Positions 18,001-26,231 of a stretch of 64,000 nucleotides of DNA are shown in pieces. The stretch comes from Mesonia ostreae (GTDB lineage: Bacteria; Bacteroidota; Bacteroidia; Flavobacteriales; Flavobacteriaceae). Each line of letters begins with the position of its first letter. Positions within the stretch are counted from its first letter, which is position 1. Location of the stretch: contig NZ_JAVRBG010000004.1 in the NCBI RefSeq assembly GCF_031845265.1, forward strand, positions 186,001 to 250,000. Reading direction: 5' to 3'. The notes below the pieces were generated by a model that was given only the letters and a program-made list of their open reading frames with translations, did not search any database and was not told the DNA's origin. A program made the translations under genes and the position numbers.

Positions 18001-18152
18001 TGACCCACGTGCAAGCCTGCGCCCGATGGATAAGGAAACATGTCTAACCCGTAAAATTTGGGTTTCTCCCTGTCATTAGAAGCTTTAAAGGTTTGGTTTT
18101 CTTCCCAGTACTTTTGCCATTTGGCTTCGATATCGTTAAAATTGTAGCTCAT
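15081..18152 (-). CDS. leuS: Leucine--tRNA ligase
   Basis: Class I synthetase charging tRNA-Leu. Visible: YPSGAGLHVGHPLGY with HVGH at residues 48-51, the CP1 editing domain with VFTTRPDTIFGVTFMTLAPEH, SSWYFFRYM, the WNVDLYIGGSEHATGHLLYARFW region, and KMSKS at 798-802. At 1023 residues it is longer than E. coli LeuRS (860) and, from memory, longer than most Bacteroidota LeuRS. The extra length sits mainly before the KMSKS loop (about residues 655-745, AT-rich DNA at 15890-16200). A short QFKIQNSEFKID segment (300-311) in the editing domain looks like a translated AT-rich microrepeat. Own promoter; convergent with the LysM gene. Confidence 0.97.
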   Translation of the reverse strand: MSYNFNDIEAKWQKYWEENQTFKASNDREKPKFYGLDMFPYPSGAGLHVGHPLGYIASDIVARFKRHQGFNVLHPQGYDSFGLPAEQYAIQTGQHPADTTQVNIEGGVDKAGDKIEGYRKQLDKIGFSFDWSREVRTSDPNYYKWTQWIFIQLFESWYDKESDKARPISDLIELFNQDGNTKVNAVCDEGVANFSAEAWQNFTEKEQQEILLQYRLTYLAETEVNWCPDLGTVLANDEIVNGVSERGGHAVVRKKMKQWSMRISAYAERLLHGLEDLDWTESLKETQRNWIGKSVGAQAQFKIQNSEFKIDVFTTRPDTIFGVTFMTLAPEHDLVAKITTPEQKEAVEDYVQATAKRSERERMADVKTISGVFTGAYAEHPFTKEAVPIWIGDYVLAGYGTGAVMAVPCGDQRDYDFAKHFNIPIKNIFKDVDISEEAHAGKDGTVIDNSDFLNGLTYKKALKTAIYELEKLGQGKGKTNYRLRDAVFSRQRYWGEPFPVYYKNGMPKMIQAQHLPIRLPEVEKYLPTQEGEPPLGRADVWAWDTQKNEVVSNELIDDKTVFSLELNTMPGWAGSSWYFFRYMENEKRDEVFASAEAMQYWQNVDLYIGGSEHATGHLLYARFWTKFLKDRNLVPVEEPFKKLINQGMILGESAFVYRVRFVNVVESTANILDEVEFNKVEIESIEEFVNKYNFKIFASKNLCKTRLYPDANFGTGQLEISSNFPLIEEILLNKFLSSEKLLKGISISVQKIHADVSLVNTSNELDIEAFKNWREEFNDAEFITEENGKYIVGREVEKMSKSKYNVVNPDDICNEYGADTLRMYEMFLGPLEQAKPWNTAGITGVHNFLKKLWKLYHNGEELSVSDDKASPESLKSLHKTIKKVTEDIEDFSFNTSISTFMICVNELAAQKCNNREILESLAILVSPYAPHIAEELWSKMGHQESIATAAYPKFEEKFLVESTKTYPVSFNGKMRFTLDLSLDLSKDEIEKAVMEDARTQKQLDGRTPKKVIIVPGKIVNIVG

Positions 18153-18194
18153 CTTTTATATTTACCGTCGTTGCGATTACTCAAATTGAAGTCG

Positions 18195-18202
18195 CAAAAG
18201 TA
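18195..18202 (-). promoter_or_regulatory. Promoter -7 box of leuS
   Basis: Minus strand TACTTTTG then C, exact match to TAnnTTTG, giving a leader of about 35 bases before the leuS ATG. The -33 box is not clear. Confidence 0.55.
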
Positions 18203-18295
18203 CCATTAATGTACGAAAGTGAAAAGTTTGAACGTTTTAAAGAAAGGAGTTTGAATTACTTTCTTATTTTTACAAAAAAACAACCCGGTTAATTT

Positions 18296-19174
18296 ATGAG
18301 TTCTTCTTTTGAAAGATATCAAAAAAGACGTTTGATTTCGTCTTATTTTTCTGTTGTCATTAGCATCTCGCTAGTCCTGTTCTTGTTGGGTTTATTAGGT
18401 TTATTGGTATTGAACACCAAAAAAGTAGCCGATCATTTTAAGGAGCAAATCGCCTTAACAGTTTACCTTAAAGATACTGCGAAAGAAGTAGAAATAAATC
18501 AACTAGAAAAAGGTTTGGCTCTAGCCGAATATACCAAATCTACCAATTTCGTCTCAAAAGAAGATGCAGCCAAAGCGCATAGTGAAGAAATTGGCGAGAA
18601 TTTTATGGATTTTCTAGGTTACAATCCCTTGCAAAATTCGATCGACGTATATTTTAATGCCGATTATGTTTCGGAAACTCAAATTGCCGAAATTTCTCGT
18701 GACCTCAACGAGAAAGATTTTGTAGATGAAGTAGTTTATGACAAACCACTTATCGCCTTATTAAACGATAATGTAAAACGCATCAGTTTTTGGATTTTAG
18801 TGATTAGCGGTCTATTTACATTTATTGCTGTGTTATTAATTAATAGTTCTATTCGTCTCTCTGTATATTCTAAACGTTTTACCATAAAAACGATGCAAAT
18901 GGTGGGTGCGACTAAAGGTTTTATACGCCGACCATTTATTTGGAAAAGTGTAAAATTGGGTATTGTGGGTGCTATCGTGGCTCTTATAGGAATGGCTGCT
19001 GTTTTATATTATATCGATAAAACTTTTCCTGAACTTGAGCTGCTCAAAGATAAAATTATCTTAGGCGGACTTTTTATTGGTGTTTTATTATTAGGAATTA
19101 TCATCTCTTGGTTAAGTACATTCTTTGCTACCCAGCGTTTCTTAAATCTTAAAACAGACGAACTCTATTATTAA
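18296..19174 (+). CDS. ftsX: Cell division protein FtsX
   Basis: 292-residue inner-membrane permease-like subunit of the FtsEX complex, which controls septal wall hydrolases. Layout: cytosolic start (MSSSFERYQKRRLISSYF), TM1 at about 21-43, an extracytoplasmic loop of about 120 residues (FKEQIALTVYLKDTAKEVEINQLEK), then three TM segments near 163-185, 220-240 and 260-282. This is the FtsX pattern exactly. FtsE is not beside it, as in other Bacteroidota. First gene of a tight five-gene run through truB. Confidence 0.93.
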   Translation: MSSSFERYQKRRLISSYFSVVISISLVLFLLGLLGLLVLNTKKVADHFKEQIALTVYLKDTAKEVEINQLEKGLALAEYTKSTNFVSKEDAAKAHSEEIGENFMDFLGYNPLQNSIDVYFNADYVSETQIAEISRDLNEKDFVDEVVYDKPLIALLNDNVKRISFWILVISGLFTFIAVLLINSSIRLSVYSKRFTIKTMQMVGATKGFIRRPFIWKSVKLGIVGAIVALIGMAAVLYYIDKTFPELELLKDKIILGGLFIGVLLLGIIISWLSTFFATQRFLNLKTDELYY

Positions 19175-19185
19175 CCCTTAACAGT

Positions 19186-19566
19186 ATGTTAGAAGGTGTA
19201 CATATTCTTTATATCTTTGTTCCTATTTTAGTAATAGGCGTAATTTTTCTTATCTATAAAAAAAGAAATGCCAATCAGTCTGGAGATTTTAATAGCAAAT
19301 TAGATTATTTTAAGTTCATGTTTATTCTTTTTGGGATTGCTTTATTAGGACTTTGGTTCTATTTACCCTCAACACCTTCTTTAGCGTCTTTTGGCCATCC
19401 AAATAACATTGAAGATATTGATAGTAAAGAAGAATTACTTAAACTATTTCAAGATTACAATCAAGCTATTGTAAAGACTACACAAGTAGTTCATTGGTTG
19501 TTATTCTTAATGATATTTTGGTTTTTAAGTAGTTTTATTCAGTTGATTAACTTTTTAAAGAAATAA
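19186..19566 (+). CDS. Hypothetical inner-membrane protein
   Basis: 126 residues I cannot place in a family. Three hydrophobic segments (about 6-24, 44-62 and 102-122) with a charged stretch between the second and third (NNIEDIDSKEELLKLFQDYNQAI) that probably faces the periplasm or cytosol as a short helix. It begins 11 bases after ftsX and is followed by the DUF3098 gene on the same strand, so it belongs to the ftsX-uppP-truB transcript. Base composition is like its neighbours, so no sign of transfer. It is absent from the ftsX-DUF3098 order I remember from other flavobacteria, hence possibly a local insertion. Confidence 0.7.
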   Translation: MLEGVHILYIFVPILVIGVIFLIYKKRNANQSGDFNSKLDYFKFMFILFGIALLGLWFYLPSTPSLASFGHPNNIEDIDSKEELLKLFQDYNQAIVKTTQVVHWLLFLMIFWFLSSFIQLINFLKK

Positions 19567-19595
19567 TATATTTATAATAAAGATTAAGCCATTAT

Positions 19596-19865
19596 ATGGG
19601 AGAGCAGAAAAGAAAAGAGTGGAAAAAGGAAATGAAAAATGAACCTTACTTTATTTTTGAAAAAAAGAATTTTGTAGTGATGGCCATTGGGCTTGGCGTT
19701 ATTGCCTTAGGTTTTCTTTTAATGACAGGTGGAGGTAGCGATGATCCCGAAGTTTTTAATCCAGAAATTTTTAGCTGGCGCAGAATACGTCTAGCTCCCA
19801 TGTTAGTTTTACTCGGTTTTGGAATCGAAGTTTATGCCATTCTATTAAACCCGAATAAAAAGTAA
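19596..19865 (+). CDS. DUF3098 membrane protein
   Basis: 89 residues: charged start, FEKKNFVVMAIGLGVIALGFLLMTGGGSDDPEVFNPEIFSWRRIRLAPMLVLLGFGIEVYAIL. The FEKKNFxxMxxGxxxIxLGFxLMxGG...FNxEIFSxRRxxxAP signature is DUF3098, a Bacteroidota family with two membrane helices and no known role, always seen between ftsX and uppP. The stop overlaps the uppP start (TAATG). Confidence 0.9.
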   Translation: MGEQKRKEWKKEMKNEPYFIFEKKNFVVMAIGLGVIALGFLLMTGGGSDDPEVFNPEIFSWRRIRLAPMLVLLGFGIEVYAILLNPNKK

Positions 19866-20662
19866 TGGAAATACTCGACGCTTTAATCCTTGGAGTAATT
19901 CAAGGTTTAACCGAATTTTTACCGGTATCCTCCAGTGGTCATTTAGAATTAGGAAAAGCCATTCTTGGCGACTCAAGTATTCCAGAAGAGTCTATGCTTT
20001 TTACGGTAGTGATGCACTTTGCAACAGCTTTAAGCACCATCGTAGTTTTTCGTAAAGATATTTTAGAAATAATTAAAGGTCTGTTTCTATTTCAATGGAA
20101 TGAAGAAATGCAGTTTTCTGTAAAAATTATCATTTCTATGATTCCTGCCGTTATTATTGGTCTCCTATTTGAAGAACAACTTGAGCAGCTTTTTGGAGGA
20201 AGCGTTATGCTCGTTGGTTTTATGCTCATCGTAACTGCACTTTTGCTTTGGCTAGCAGATAAAGCTAAAAATACGCTTAAACCTGTTACATACTCCAACG
20301 CTTTTGTAATTGGAATTGCACAAGCTATAGCTATGTTACCTGGTATTTCTAGAAGTGGAGCTACCATTTCTACTTCGGTGCTATTAGGGAATGATAAAAC
20401 AAAAGCCGCTAGATTTTCTTTCTTAATGGTAGTACCGCTCATTTTTGGTAAAATTGCAAAAGATCTTTTGAGTGGAGGTTTAACTTTTACTTCAGAAAAT
20501 ACTGCAAGTCTTGGCGTAGGGTTTATCGCTGCCTTTCTTGCGGGCCTTGTGGCCTGTACTTGGATGATTGCTTTGGTTAAAAAAAGCAAGTTAAGTTACT
20601 TTGCTATTTATTGTTTAATTGTAGGAATCATAGCGATTGCCGTAAGTTACACTAATGGATAA
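19865..20662 (+). CDS. uppP: Undecaprenyl-diphosphate phosphatase
   Basis: Integral membrane phosphatase (BacA/UppP) that recycles the undecaprenyl carrier of wall and O-antigen synthesis. 265 residues, the usual length, with about eight membrane segments. Both catalytic signatures are present: GLTEFLPVSSSGHLEL near residues 15-30 and AMLPGISRSGATIS near 158-170. Translationally coupled to DUF3098 upstream and overlapping truB by 8 bases downstream. The link of a lipid-carrier phosphatase with ftsX in one operon ties septal wall hydrolysis with precursor supply. Confidence 0.95.
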   Translation: MEILDALILGVIQGLTEFLPVSSSGHLELGKAILGDSSIPEESMLFTVVMHFATALSTIVVFRKDILEIIKGLFLFQWNEEMQFSVKIIISMIPAVIIGLLFEEQLEQLFGGSVMLVGFMLIVTALLLWLADKAKNTLKPVTYSNAFVIGIAQAIAMLPGISRSGATISTSVLLGNDKTKAARFSFLMVVPLIFGKIAKDLLSGGLTFTSENTASLGVGFIAAFLAGLVACTWMIALVKKSKLSYFAIYCLIVGIIAIAVSYTNG

Positions 20663-21362
20663 ATTTACCGACGAAGATTTTAAGAACGGACAAGTGCTTC
20701 TTTTTGATAAACCCTTAGAGTGGACTTCCTTTCAACTGGTGAATAAAGTGCGATGGCTTATTAGGCAAAACTATGGCATTAAAAAGATAAAAGTAGGTCA
20801 CGCAGGCACTTTAGATCCGCTGGCGACTGGATTGCTCATTATTTGTACTGGGAAGTTTACCAAACGCATTCAAGAATTACAAGGTTTAGAAAAAGAATAT
20901 ACGGGCACTTTTACATTTGGAGGTACCACGCCTTCTTATGATCTAGAAACCGAAATTGACCAAACTTTTTCAACTGAGCATCTTTCCGAAGAAATCTTAG
21001 AAAACGCCATTCCGCAATTTTTAGGAGAAATAGAACAATATCCTCCCGTTTTCTCTGCCTTAAAAAAAGATGGAAAACGTTTGTATGAATATGCTAGAAA
21101 AGGAGAAGAGGTAAAAATTGACCCTAGAAAAGTAAGCATCTCTTCTTTTTCGCTTACGCGGATAAATATACCACAAGTAGACTTTAAAGTACGTTGTAGC
21201 AAAGGAACTTACATACGAAGCTTGGCGCACGATTTTGGAAAAGCAGTGGATAGTGGCGCACATCTTTCGGCACTTCGAAGAACAAAAATTGGAGATTATG
21301 ATGTAGATAAGGCTAATACTTTAGAAAGCTTTATCGCCACATTACCTGAAGGTATTTCTTAA
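20655..21362 (+). CDS. truB: tRNA pseudouridine(55) synthase
   Basis: Makes pseudouridine 55 in the T-loop of nearly all tRNAs. 235 residues, somewhat short because the C-terminal PUA domain of E. coli TruB is missing, as usual in Bacteroidota. Catalytic motif VGHAGTLDPLATGLL with Asp54; also YTGTFTFGGTTPSYDLETE, PPVFSALKKDGKRLYEYARKG and RCSKGTYIRSLAHDFG. Last gene of the ftsX operon, convergent with cphA 34 bases on; no clear terminator hairpin between them. Confidence 0.95.
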   Translation: MDKFTDEDFKNGQVLLFDKPLEWTSFQLVNKVRWLIRQNYGIKKIKVGHAGTLDPLATGLLIICTGKFTKRIQELQGLEKEYTGTFTFGGTTPSYDLETEIDQTFSTEHLSEEILENAIPQFLGEIEQYPPVFSALKKDGKRLYEYARKGEEVKIDPRKVSISSFSLTRINIPQVDFKVRCSKGTYIRSLAHDFGKAVDSGAHLSALRRTKIGDYDVDKANTLESFIATLPEGIS

Positions 21363-21396
21363 AGTGAAAAATTCCTCAGTTCTCTTATATTCATTT

Positions 21397-24018
21397 CTAT
21401 CTCTTCTTTTCTTCTTCATTTTTCAGGTCTTTTACCACTTGGGTGGCAGCCAAAATATCATCACAAAAAAGTACAATTAACGCATCTTTCTTTGCATTTT
21501 TTATCGCTTGCGTTAAAGCTTCCGTTTCAGAAAAAATTACCTGTGGTTTTAATTCCGGTTTAACCGAGCTTATTCCTTTCTTTATAATATCTAAAAGTTG
21601 ATCTTCTTTTTTTCCTCGTAAATCTTTATCTAAGCGAATAATTATCTCATCAAACATTTCCGCAGCCAATTTTCCTATTTCGAAATTATCTTCATCTCTT
21701 CGGTCTCCAATAGGAGCTACAATTCCCAGTTTTGTAGAGGCATCCATATGGTCAATTAAGCCCTTTAATGCCATCATTCCTGCTCGATTATGAGCATAAT
21801 CTATAAGAACTTTAAAATTCTTAAACTGATAAAAATTGAGTCGCCCAGGAGTTTGCAAAGCGGAAGGAACGAATGTCTCTAAAGCCGCACTAATATCTTG
21901 TATAGAAATATGTTGTACGTGTGCTGCAATCACTGCTGGTAAAATATTCTGAATCATAAAACTAGCTTTCCCACCAAAAGTTAAAGGAATATTTTCTGCT
22001 TTGATGATGCGCATTTTTCCAGGACCTTTAAAAAGTGTAATGTAACCATTTTCATAAACCGCAGTAATCCCACCTTCTTCTTGCAGTTTTAAAATTCTTG
22101 GGTTATCTTCTTCCATTGAGAAAAGAGCTACATGCGACGAAAGACCTTCTCGCATGGCATACACCAAATCATCATCTGCATTTAAAATAGCATAACCCTC
22201 TGGAGTAACTACCTCTGGAATCACTGCTTTTGCTCGTGCCAATTGCTTGACATTATGAATTCCTTTTAGACCTAAATGGTCTTCGCTTACATTGGTCACT
22301 ATTCCTACATCACAACTAGAAAAAGCCAATCCCGCACGTAATAAACCACCACGTGCACATTCTAAAACGGCGAAATTAACTTCGGGATCTCTTAGTACAA
22401 AATTGGCGCTATCTGGTCCCGTACAATCCCCGTTTTGCAACAATCTATTTTGGATATAAATACCGTCGCTCGTTGTATATCCCACACGGCAACCGTTCAT
22501 TTTGGCCATATGCGCAATTAAACGAGTAGTGGTTGTTTTACCGTTGGTACCCGTTACAGCAATGATAGGAATTTTACCAGTATCGGTTTTCTGCGGAAAC
22601 AAACCATCTACAACCAAAGCAGCAACATTTCTAGCTTTTCCTACAGTAGGAGCCAGATGCATTCTAAAACCTGGACCAGCATTTACTTCAATTACTGCCC
22701 CATTGCTTGTGGAAAGTGGCTTGCTAATATCTTCTATCATCAAATCAATTCCGCAAATATCTAAATCAATGATTCGAGAAATACGTTCGGCTAAATTGAT
22801 GTTTTCTGGATGCACCATATCGGTTACATCTTCTGCAGTACCTCCTGTACTCAGGTTTGCAGTATCTTTTAAAACCAAAACCTCATCTTTCTTCAATACA
22901 GATTTCAAACTATAACCACTCTCGGCGATAATTCTTTTTGTAAGTCGGTTAATGCTTATCAAAGTCAGCACATTTTCGTGACCATAACCTCTACGCGGAT
23001 CTTTATTTTCTTGATCGATTAATTGTTTTATATTTAGTTTCCCGTCTCCCACCACATGCGCTGGGGTTCTTTTAGAAGCCGCTACAAACTCATTTTTAAT
23101 AGCTAATAAGCGATAATCAAAACCAAAAACTTGTCTTTCAATAATAACTTGATAAGATACTTTTTTTGCCTCTTCAAAAGCTTTTTTTAATTCTGCCAAA
23201 GAATTTACACCTATGCTTATACCTCTTCCATGATTTCCATCAATAGGTTTTACTACTACGGGATAACCAACCTCTTCTTCTATTTTTTCGAGATCTTCCA
23301 TTTTAGAAACAATTACCCCTTCTGGAACTTCAATACCAGCCTTTTTTAGCATGTATTTGGTCTCTTTTTTATCGCCCGCTAATTCGACGCCTATACAACT
23401 GGTTTCACTAGTTACAGTAGCCTGTATGCGCTTTTGCTTGGAGCCATAGCCTAATTGACAAAGGGAATGTTCATTTAAACGCATCCAAGGAATTCCTCTT
23501 TTTTCGGCTTCAGAAATAATAGCGCCCGTACTTGGACCTAGACGATAATCATCTCTAATTTCTCGCATTTGTTGAATATCTGCCTCTAAATCATAAGGTT
23601 TATCTGCAATTAAAGCTTCACAAATACCCACCGCTGAAGCTGCGGCAAATTTCCCTACATTTTCTTCTAAATAAGAAAATACTACTTGATAAACGCCATC
23701 TTCACCATATCCGCGCGTTCTTCCGAAGCCAGTTTCCATGCCTGCCAAAGTTTGAATCTCTAAAGCAATATGTTCAATAATATGCCCCATCCAAGTTCCC
23801 TCTTTTACCCGCTCAAAAAAACCTCCTTCATGATCTTCAGAACATCTATGGCTGTATAAACTTGGGAGCAAAGATTGAAGTCTATCATAAAAACCTTCTA
23901 TAGTATGAGATGGTTTTTCTTCCATTTCTTCCAAATCCAATACCATTACGATTAATTTATGACGTCTTATTGACCAGTAGTTGGGTCCACGCAAAACATT
24001 TATTTCTTTAATTTTCAT
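21397..24018 (-). CDS. cphA: Cyanophycin synthetase
   Basis: Builds cyanophycin, a poly-Asp backbone with Arg on each side chain, using ATP. 873 residues from the ATG at 24018 (a GTG one codon earlier is less likely). Order: N-terminal domain (about 1-160, MKIKEINVLRGPNYWSIRRHKLIVM), ATP-grasp domain (about 215-475, with KPIDGNHGRGISIGV at 258-271), and a Mur-ligase-like domain with P-loop GTNGKTTTTRL at 490-500 and DYAHNRAGM. This is the standard CphA1 architecture and length. It is divergent from cphB, and the isoaspartyl peptidase follows that, so the cell can make, cut and finally digest the polymer. Confidence 0.96.
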   Translation of the reverse strand: MKIKEINVLRGPNYWSIRRHKLIVMVLDLEEMEEKPSHTIEGFYDRLQSLLPSLYSHRCSEDHEGGFFERVKEGTWMGHIIEHIALEIQTLAGMETGFGRTRGYGEDGVYQVVFSYLEENVGKFAAASAVGICEALIADKPYDLEADIQQMREIRDDYRLGPSTGAIISEAEKRGIPWMRLNEHSLCQLGYGSKQKRIQATVTSETSCIGVELAGDKKETKYMLKKAGIEVPEGVIVSKMEDLEKIEEEVGYPVVVKPIDGNHGRGISIGVNSLAELKKAFEEAKKVSYQVIIERQVFGFDYRLLAIKNEFVAASKRTPAHVVGDGKLNIKQLIDQENKDPRRGYGHENVLTLISINRLTKRIIAESGYSLKSVLKKDEVLVLKDTANLSTGGTAEDVTDMVHPENINLAERISRIIDLDICGIDLMIEDISKPLSTSNGAVIEVNAGPGFRMHLAPTVGKARNVAALVVDGLFPQKTDTGKIPIIAVTGTNGKTTTTRLIAHMAKMNGCRVGYTTSDGIYIQNRLLQNGDCTGPDSANFVLRDPEVNFAVLECARGGLLRAGLAFSSCDVGIVTNVSEDHLGLKGIHNVKQLARAKAVIPEVVTPEGYAILNADDDLVYAMREGLSSHVALFSMEEDNPRILKLQEEGGITAVYENGYITLFKGPGKMRIIKAENIPLTFGGKASFMIQNILPAVIAAHVQHISIQDISAALETFVPSALQTPGRLNFYQFKNFKVLIDYAHNRAGMMALKGLIDHMDASTKLGIVAPIGDRRDEDNFEIGKLAAEMFDEIIIRLDKDLRGKKEDQLLDIIKKGISSVKPELKPQVIFSETEALTQAIKNAKKDALIVLFCDDILAATQVVKDLKNEEEKKR

Positions 24019-24110
24019 CACGATATTGTTTATTTAATAAGTATTTCTCTTAAATGTAGCTATTATACCCAATAATAGATGTAATTTAGCAAACAAATAA
24101 CATAAAGAAG

Positions 24111-24965
24111 ATGGATGTAAAAGGAATATTAATTCTTATAGGTGGTAATGAAGATAAAGGAATAGATACCAATGAACGAGATCATTTAGAATTTATAGAA
24201 AAGAGTGTTTTAGCTAGACTGGTAAAAGAATGTGGTGGTACCAATGCACATATTGTAATTATCCCCACCGCCTCACGAATACCAATTGAGGTGGCCGAAA
24301 ATTATATTACTGGATTTAAAACTCTGGGCTGTGAAAATATTAGTGTTGCTGATATTCGCAATAGAGATGATGCAGAGAAAGAAGAAAACATTGCCTTGGT
24401 AAAAGATGCAGATTGCGTTCTATTTTCTGGCGGAAGTCAATCTAAAATAACACACAAAATAGGCGGAAGCAGTATTCATAAAGTTTTATTGAGAAAATAC
24501 CGAACCGAAAATTTTGTTATTGCAGGAACCAGTGCGGGTGCCATGTGTATGTCTACAGAAATGATTACTGGCGGTGGCGGAAAAGAATTTTTTAATAAAG
24601 GAGCTGTAAGTATGGGAGAAGGTTTAGGCTTTATGCCAGATCTTATTATTGATTCTCATTTTATACGTCGCGGTAGGTTTGGACGTTTGGCAGAAGCTAC
24701 AGCGAGATTTCCAAAGTTGATTGGTATTGGTTTAGCCGAAGACACTGGATTAATTATTAAAAATTGTAATTCTTTTGAAACTATTGGCTCTGGAATGGTA
24801 GTGATTTTTGATGCTAGTGAGTTAACCTATAACGATCAAGCAACAACGCATATAGGCGATCCTATGACTATTGCACATTTAAAAACCCATGTACTTGCCA
24901 ATGGAAAACATTTTGATATTGAAAAAAGAAATATTCATGTTGTTCCTATTACTGAAAAAATCTAG
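24111..24965 (+). CDS. cphB: Cyanophycinase (intracellular)
   Basis: Serine exopeptidase of the S51 family that releases beta-Asp-Arg dipeptides from cyanophycin. 284 residues without signal peptide, hence the intracellular CphB type rather than secreted CphE. Visible: GILILIGGNEDKG at the start, nucleophile elbow AGTSAGAM with Ser141, FSGGSQSKI, and DSHFIRRGRFGRL, the conserved S51 segment. Divergent from cphA across 92 bases that must hold both promoters; the isoaspartyl peptidase gene converges on it with 7 bases between stops. Confidence 0.95.
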   Translation: MDVKGILILIGGNEDKGIDTNERDHLEFIEKSVLARLVKECGGTNAHIVIIPTASRIPIEVAENYITGFKTLGCENISVADIRNRDDAEKEENIALVKDADCVLFSGGSQSKITHKIGGSSIHKVLLRKYRTENFVIAGTSAGAMCMSTEMITGGGGKEFFNKGAVSMGEGLGFMPDLIIDSHFIRRGRFGRLAEATARFPKLIGIGLAEDTGLIIKNCNSFETIGSGMVVIFDASELTYNDQATTHIGDPMTIAHLKTHVLANGKHFDIEKRNIHVVPITEKI

Positions 24966-24972
24966 GAACAAA

Positions 24973-25905
24973 TTAATTCTTATAAATAGCAACCACTTTT
25001 TCCCCCGTAGAGGCTTTAGAAGCTCTATACATACCGTCTGTATTAAAAGGCATACTAATGTTGGCGTTTGCATCAACTGCAATGAGTCCGCCATCGCCGC
25101 CAATTTCCAAAATACGATGATGAATCACTTCCTCTGCAGCTTCTTGTAAACTCATATTTTTCATTTCCATAAGGCAAGCGACATCATAAGCCACTACACC
25201 TCTCAAAAAATATTCTCCGCTCCCCGTACAACTTACTGCACAGGTTTTGTTATGCGCATAATTTCCTGCGCCAGGAACCGAACTATCTCCCAACCTGCCA
25301 GACATTTTGTTGGTCATCCCGCCAGTGGAAGTAGCCGCAGCAAGATTGCCAAAACCATCACAAGCTACTGCGCCTACCGTACCAAATTTTGAATTTTTAG
25401 TTGTACTATGATCCAATTGAAATTTGTTAGAATCTTTAATCTCCTGCCATTGTTTGTACCTTAACTCATCATAAAAATAGTCGGGTTTCTCTAGGGCATA
25501 ATCTAAGGATTGAGCAAAATCTAAAGCGCCTTGTCCTATCATAAAAACATGCGAACTTTTTTCCATCACATCTCTAGCCAAGGAAATGGGGTTTTTAATT
25601 CCCGTGAGCATTGCCACAGAGCCCGCTTTTCGTGTTTTTCCTTCCATAATCGCAGCTTCCATTTCGTGGGTTCCGTTTGCCGAAAAAACGCTACCTTTAC
25701 CTGCATTAAATAGAGAAGAATTCTCCATATGCATTACAGCTTCTTGCACTGCATTGGTAGCACTTCCCTCCTTCTCTAAAATATCAAAGCCTTTTTGCAA
25801 TGCTTCAGAAAGTGTTTTTCTATATGCTTTTTCTTGAGAAGATGTCATATTCTCCTTTAATAAGGTTCCTGCACCTCCGTGGAGCGCAATTGCAAATTTT
25901 TTCAT
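24973..25905 (-). CDS. iaaA: Isoaspartyl peptidase / L-asparaginase (Ntn-hydrolase)
   Basis: 310 residues, plant-type asparaginase family, cytosolic. It should split the beta-Asp-Arg dipeptides released by cyanophycinase into Asp and Arg. Visible: FAIALHGGAGTL at the N-terminus, LFNAGKGSVFSANGTHEMEAAIM, and the autoproteolysis site FGTVGAVA where Thr176 becomes the nucleophile, then TSTGGMTNK and GEYFLRG. The position beside cphB makes the cyanophycin-dipeptide role the best guess; general isoaspartyl repair is the alternative. Confidence 0.93.
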   Translation of the reverse strand: MKKFAIALHGGAGTLLKENMTSSQEKAYRKTLSEALQKGFDILEKEGSATNAVQEAVMHMENSSLFNAGKGSVFSANGTHEMEAAIMEGKTRKAGSVAMLTGIKNPISLARDVMEKSSHVFMIGQGALDFAQSLDYALEKPDYFYDELRYKQWQEIKDSNKFQLDHSTTKNSKFGTVGAVACDGFGNLAAATSTGGMTNKMSGRLGDSSVPGAGNYAHNKTCAVSCTGSGEYFLRGVVAYDVACLMEMKNMSLQEAAEEVIHHRILEIGGDGGLIAVDANANISMPFNTDGMYRASKASTGEKVVAIYKN

Positions 25906-25986
25906 TTTAGATAGGCATTAAATTACTATAGGTCAATTAATTATTTTTCTGATGAGCTCCAAATAAACGAGCTCGTATTAAGATTT

Positions 25987-26209
25987 TAGAGGTCAGTAGT
26001 TATATATCTCCTTTTACTGTAATCTAAGGTATTGAATTTAATATACTTAAAATACATTCTATTGTAGGTTCGAGCGCCAGCCCAAAAGAATTCATTCTTG
26101 GCGGGGAGTCGAGAACTTTTAGGACATCAAAAGTAGGTTTCGACTGCCCTCAACCAGACATATAGCTTATAATTAAACAACAATCTATGCAACTAACTAC
26201 TGACCTCTA
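25987..26209. repeat. 223-bp element bounded by perfect 16-bp inverted repeats
   Basis: TAGAGGTCAGTAGTTA at 25987-26002 and its exact complement TAACTACTGACCTCTA at 26194-26209. No open frame inside. The middle contains the palindromic core shared with 13.5 kb and a second hairpin at about 26114-26160 (GGGGAGTCGA...TCGACTGCCC with an inner CTTTT/AAAAG stem). MITE-like or a large folded intergenic element. Confidence 0.7.
26071..26100. repeat. Palindromic intergenic repeat, copy 2 (core)
   Basis: GCGCC-AGCCCA-AAAGAATTCATTCTT-GGCG: CGCC/GGCG outer stem and AAGAAT/ATTCTT inner stem. Shares GCGCC-nGCCCn-AAAGAATTCAT with the copy at 13521-13552. Confidence 0.6.
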
Positions 26210-26231
26210 TAAAATTCTACTTAGCACAATC

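Larger units (their letters stand above)
25906..26231. other. Intergenic stretch holding two repeat structures
   Basis: 326 bases without a gene between two minus-strand genes. It contains the inverted-repeat element at 25987-26209, which itself carries a copy of the GCGCC/GGCG hairpin repeat. I see no clear -7 box for the isoaspartyl peptidase. Confidence 0.7.
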
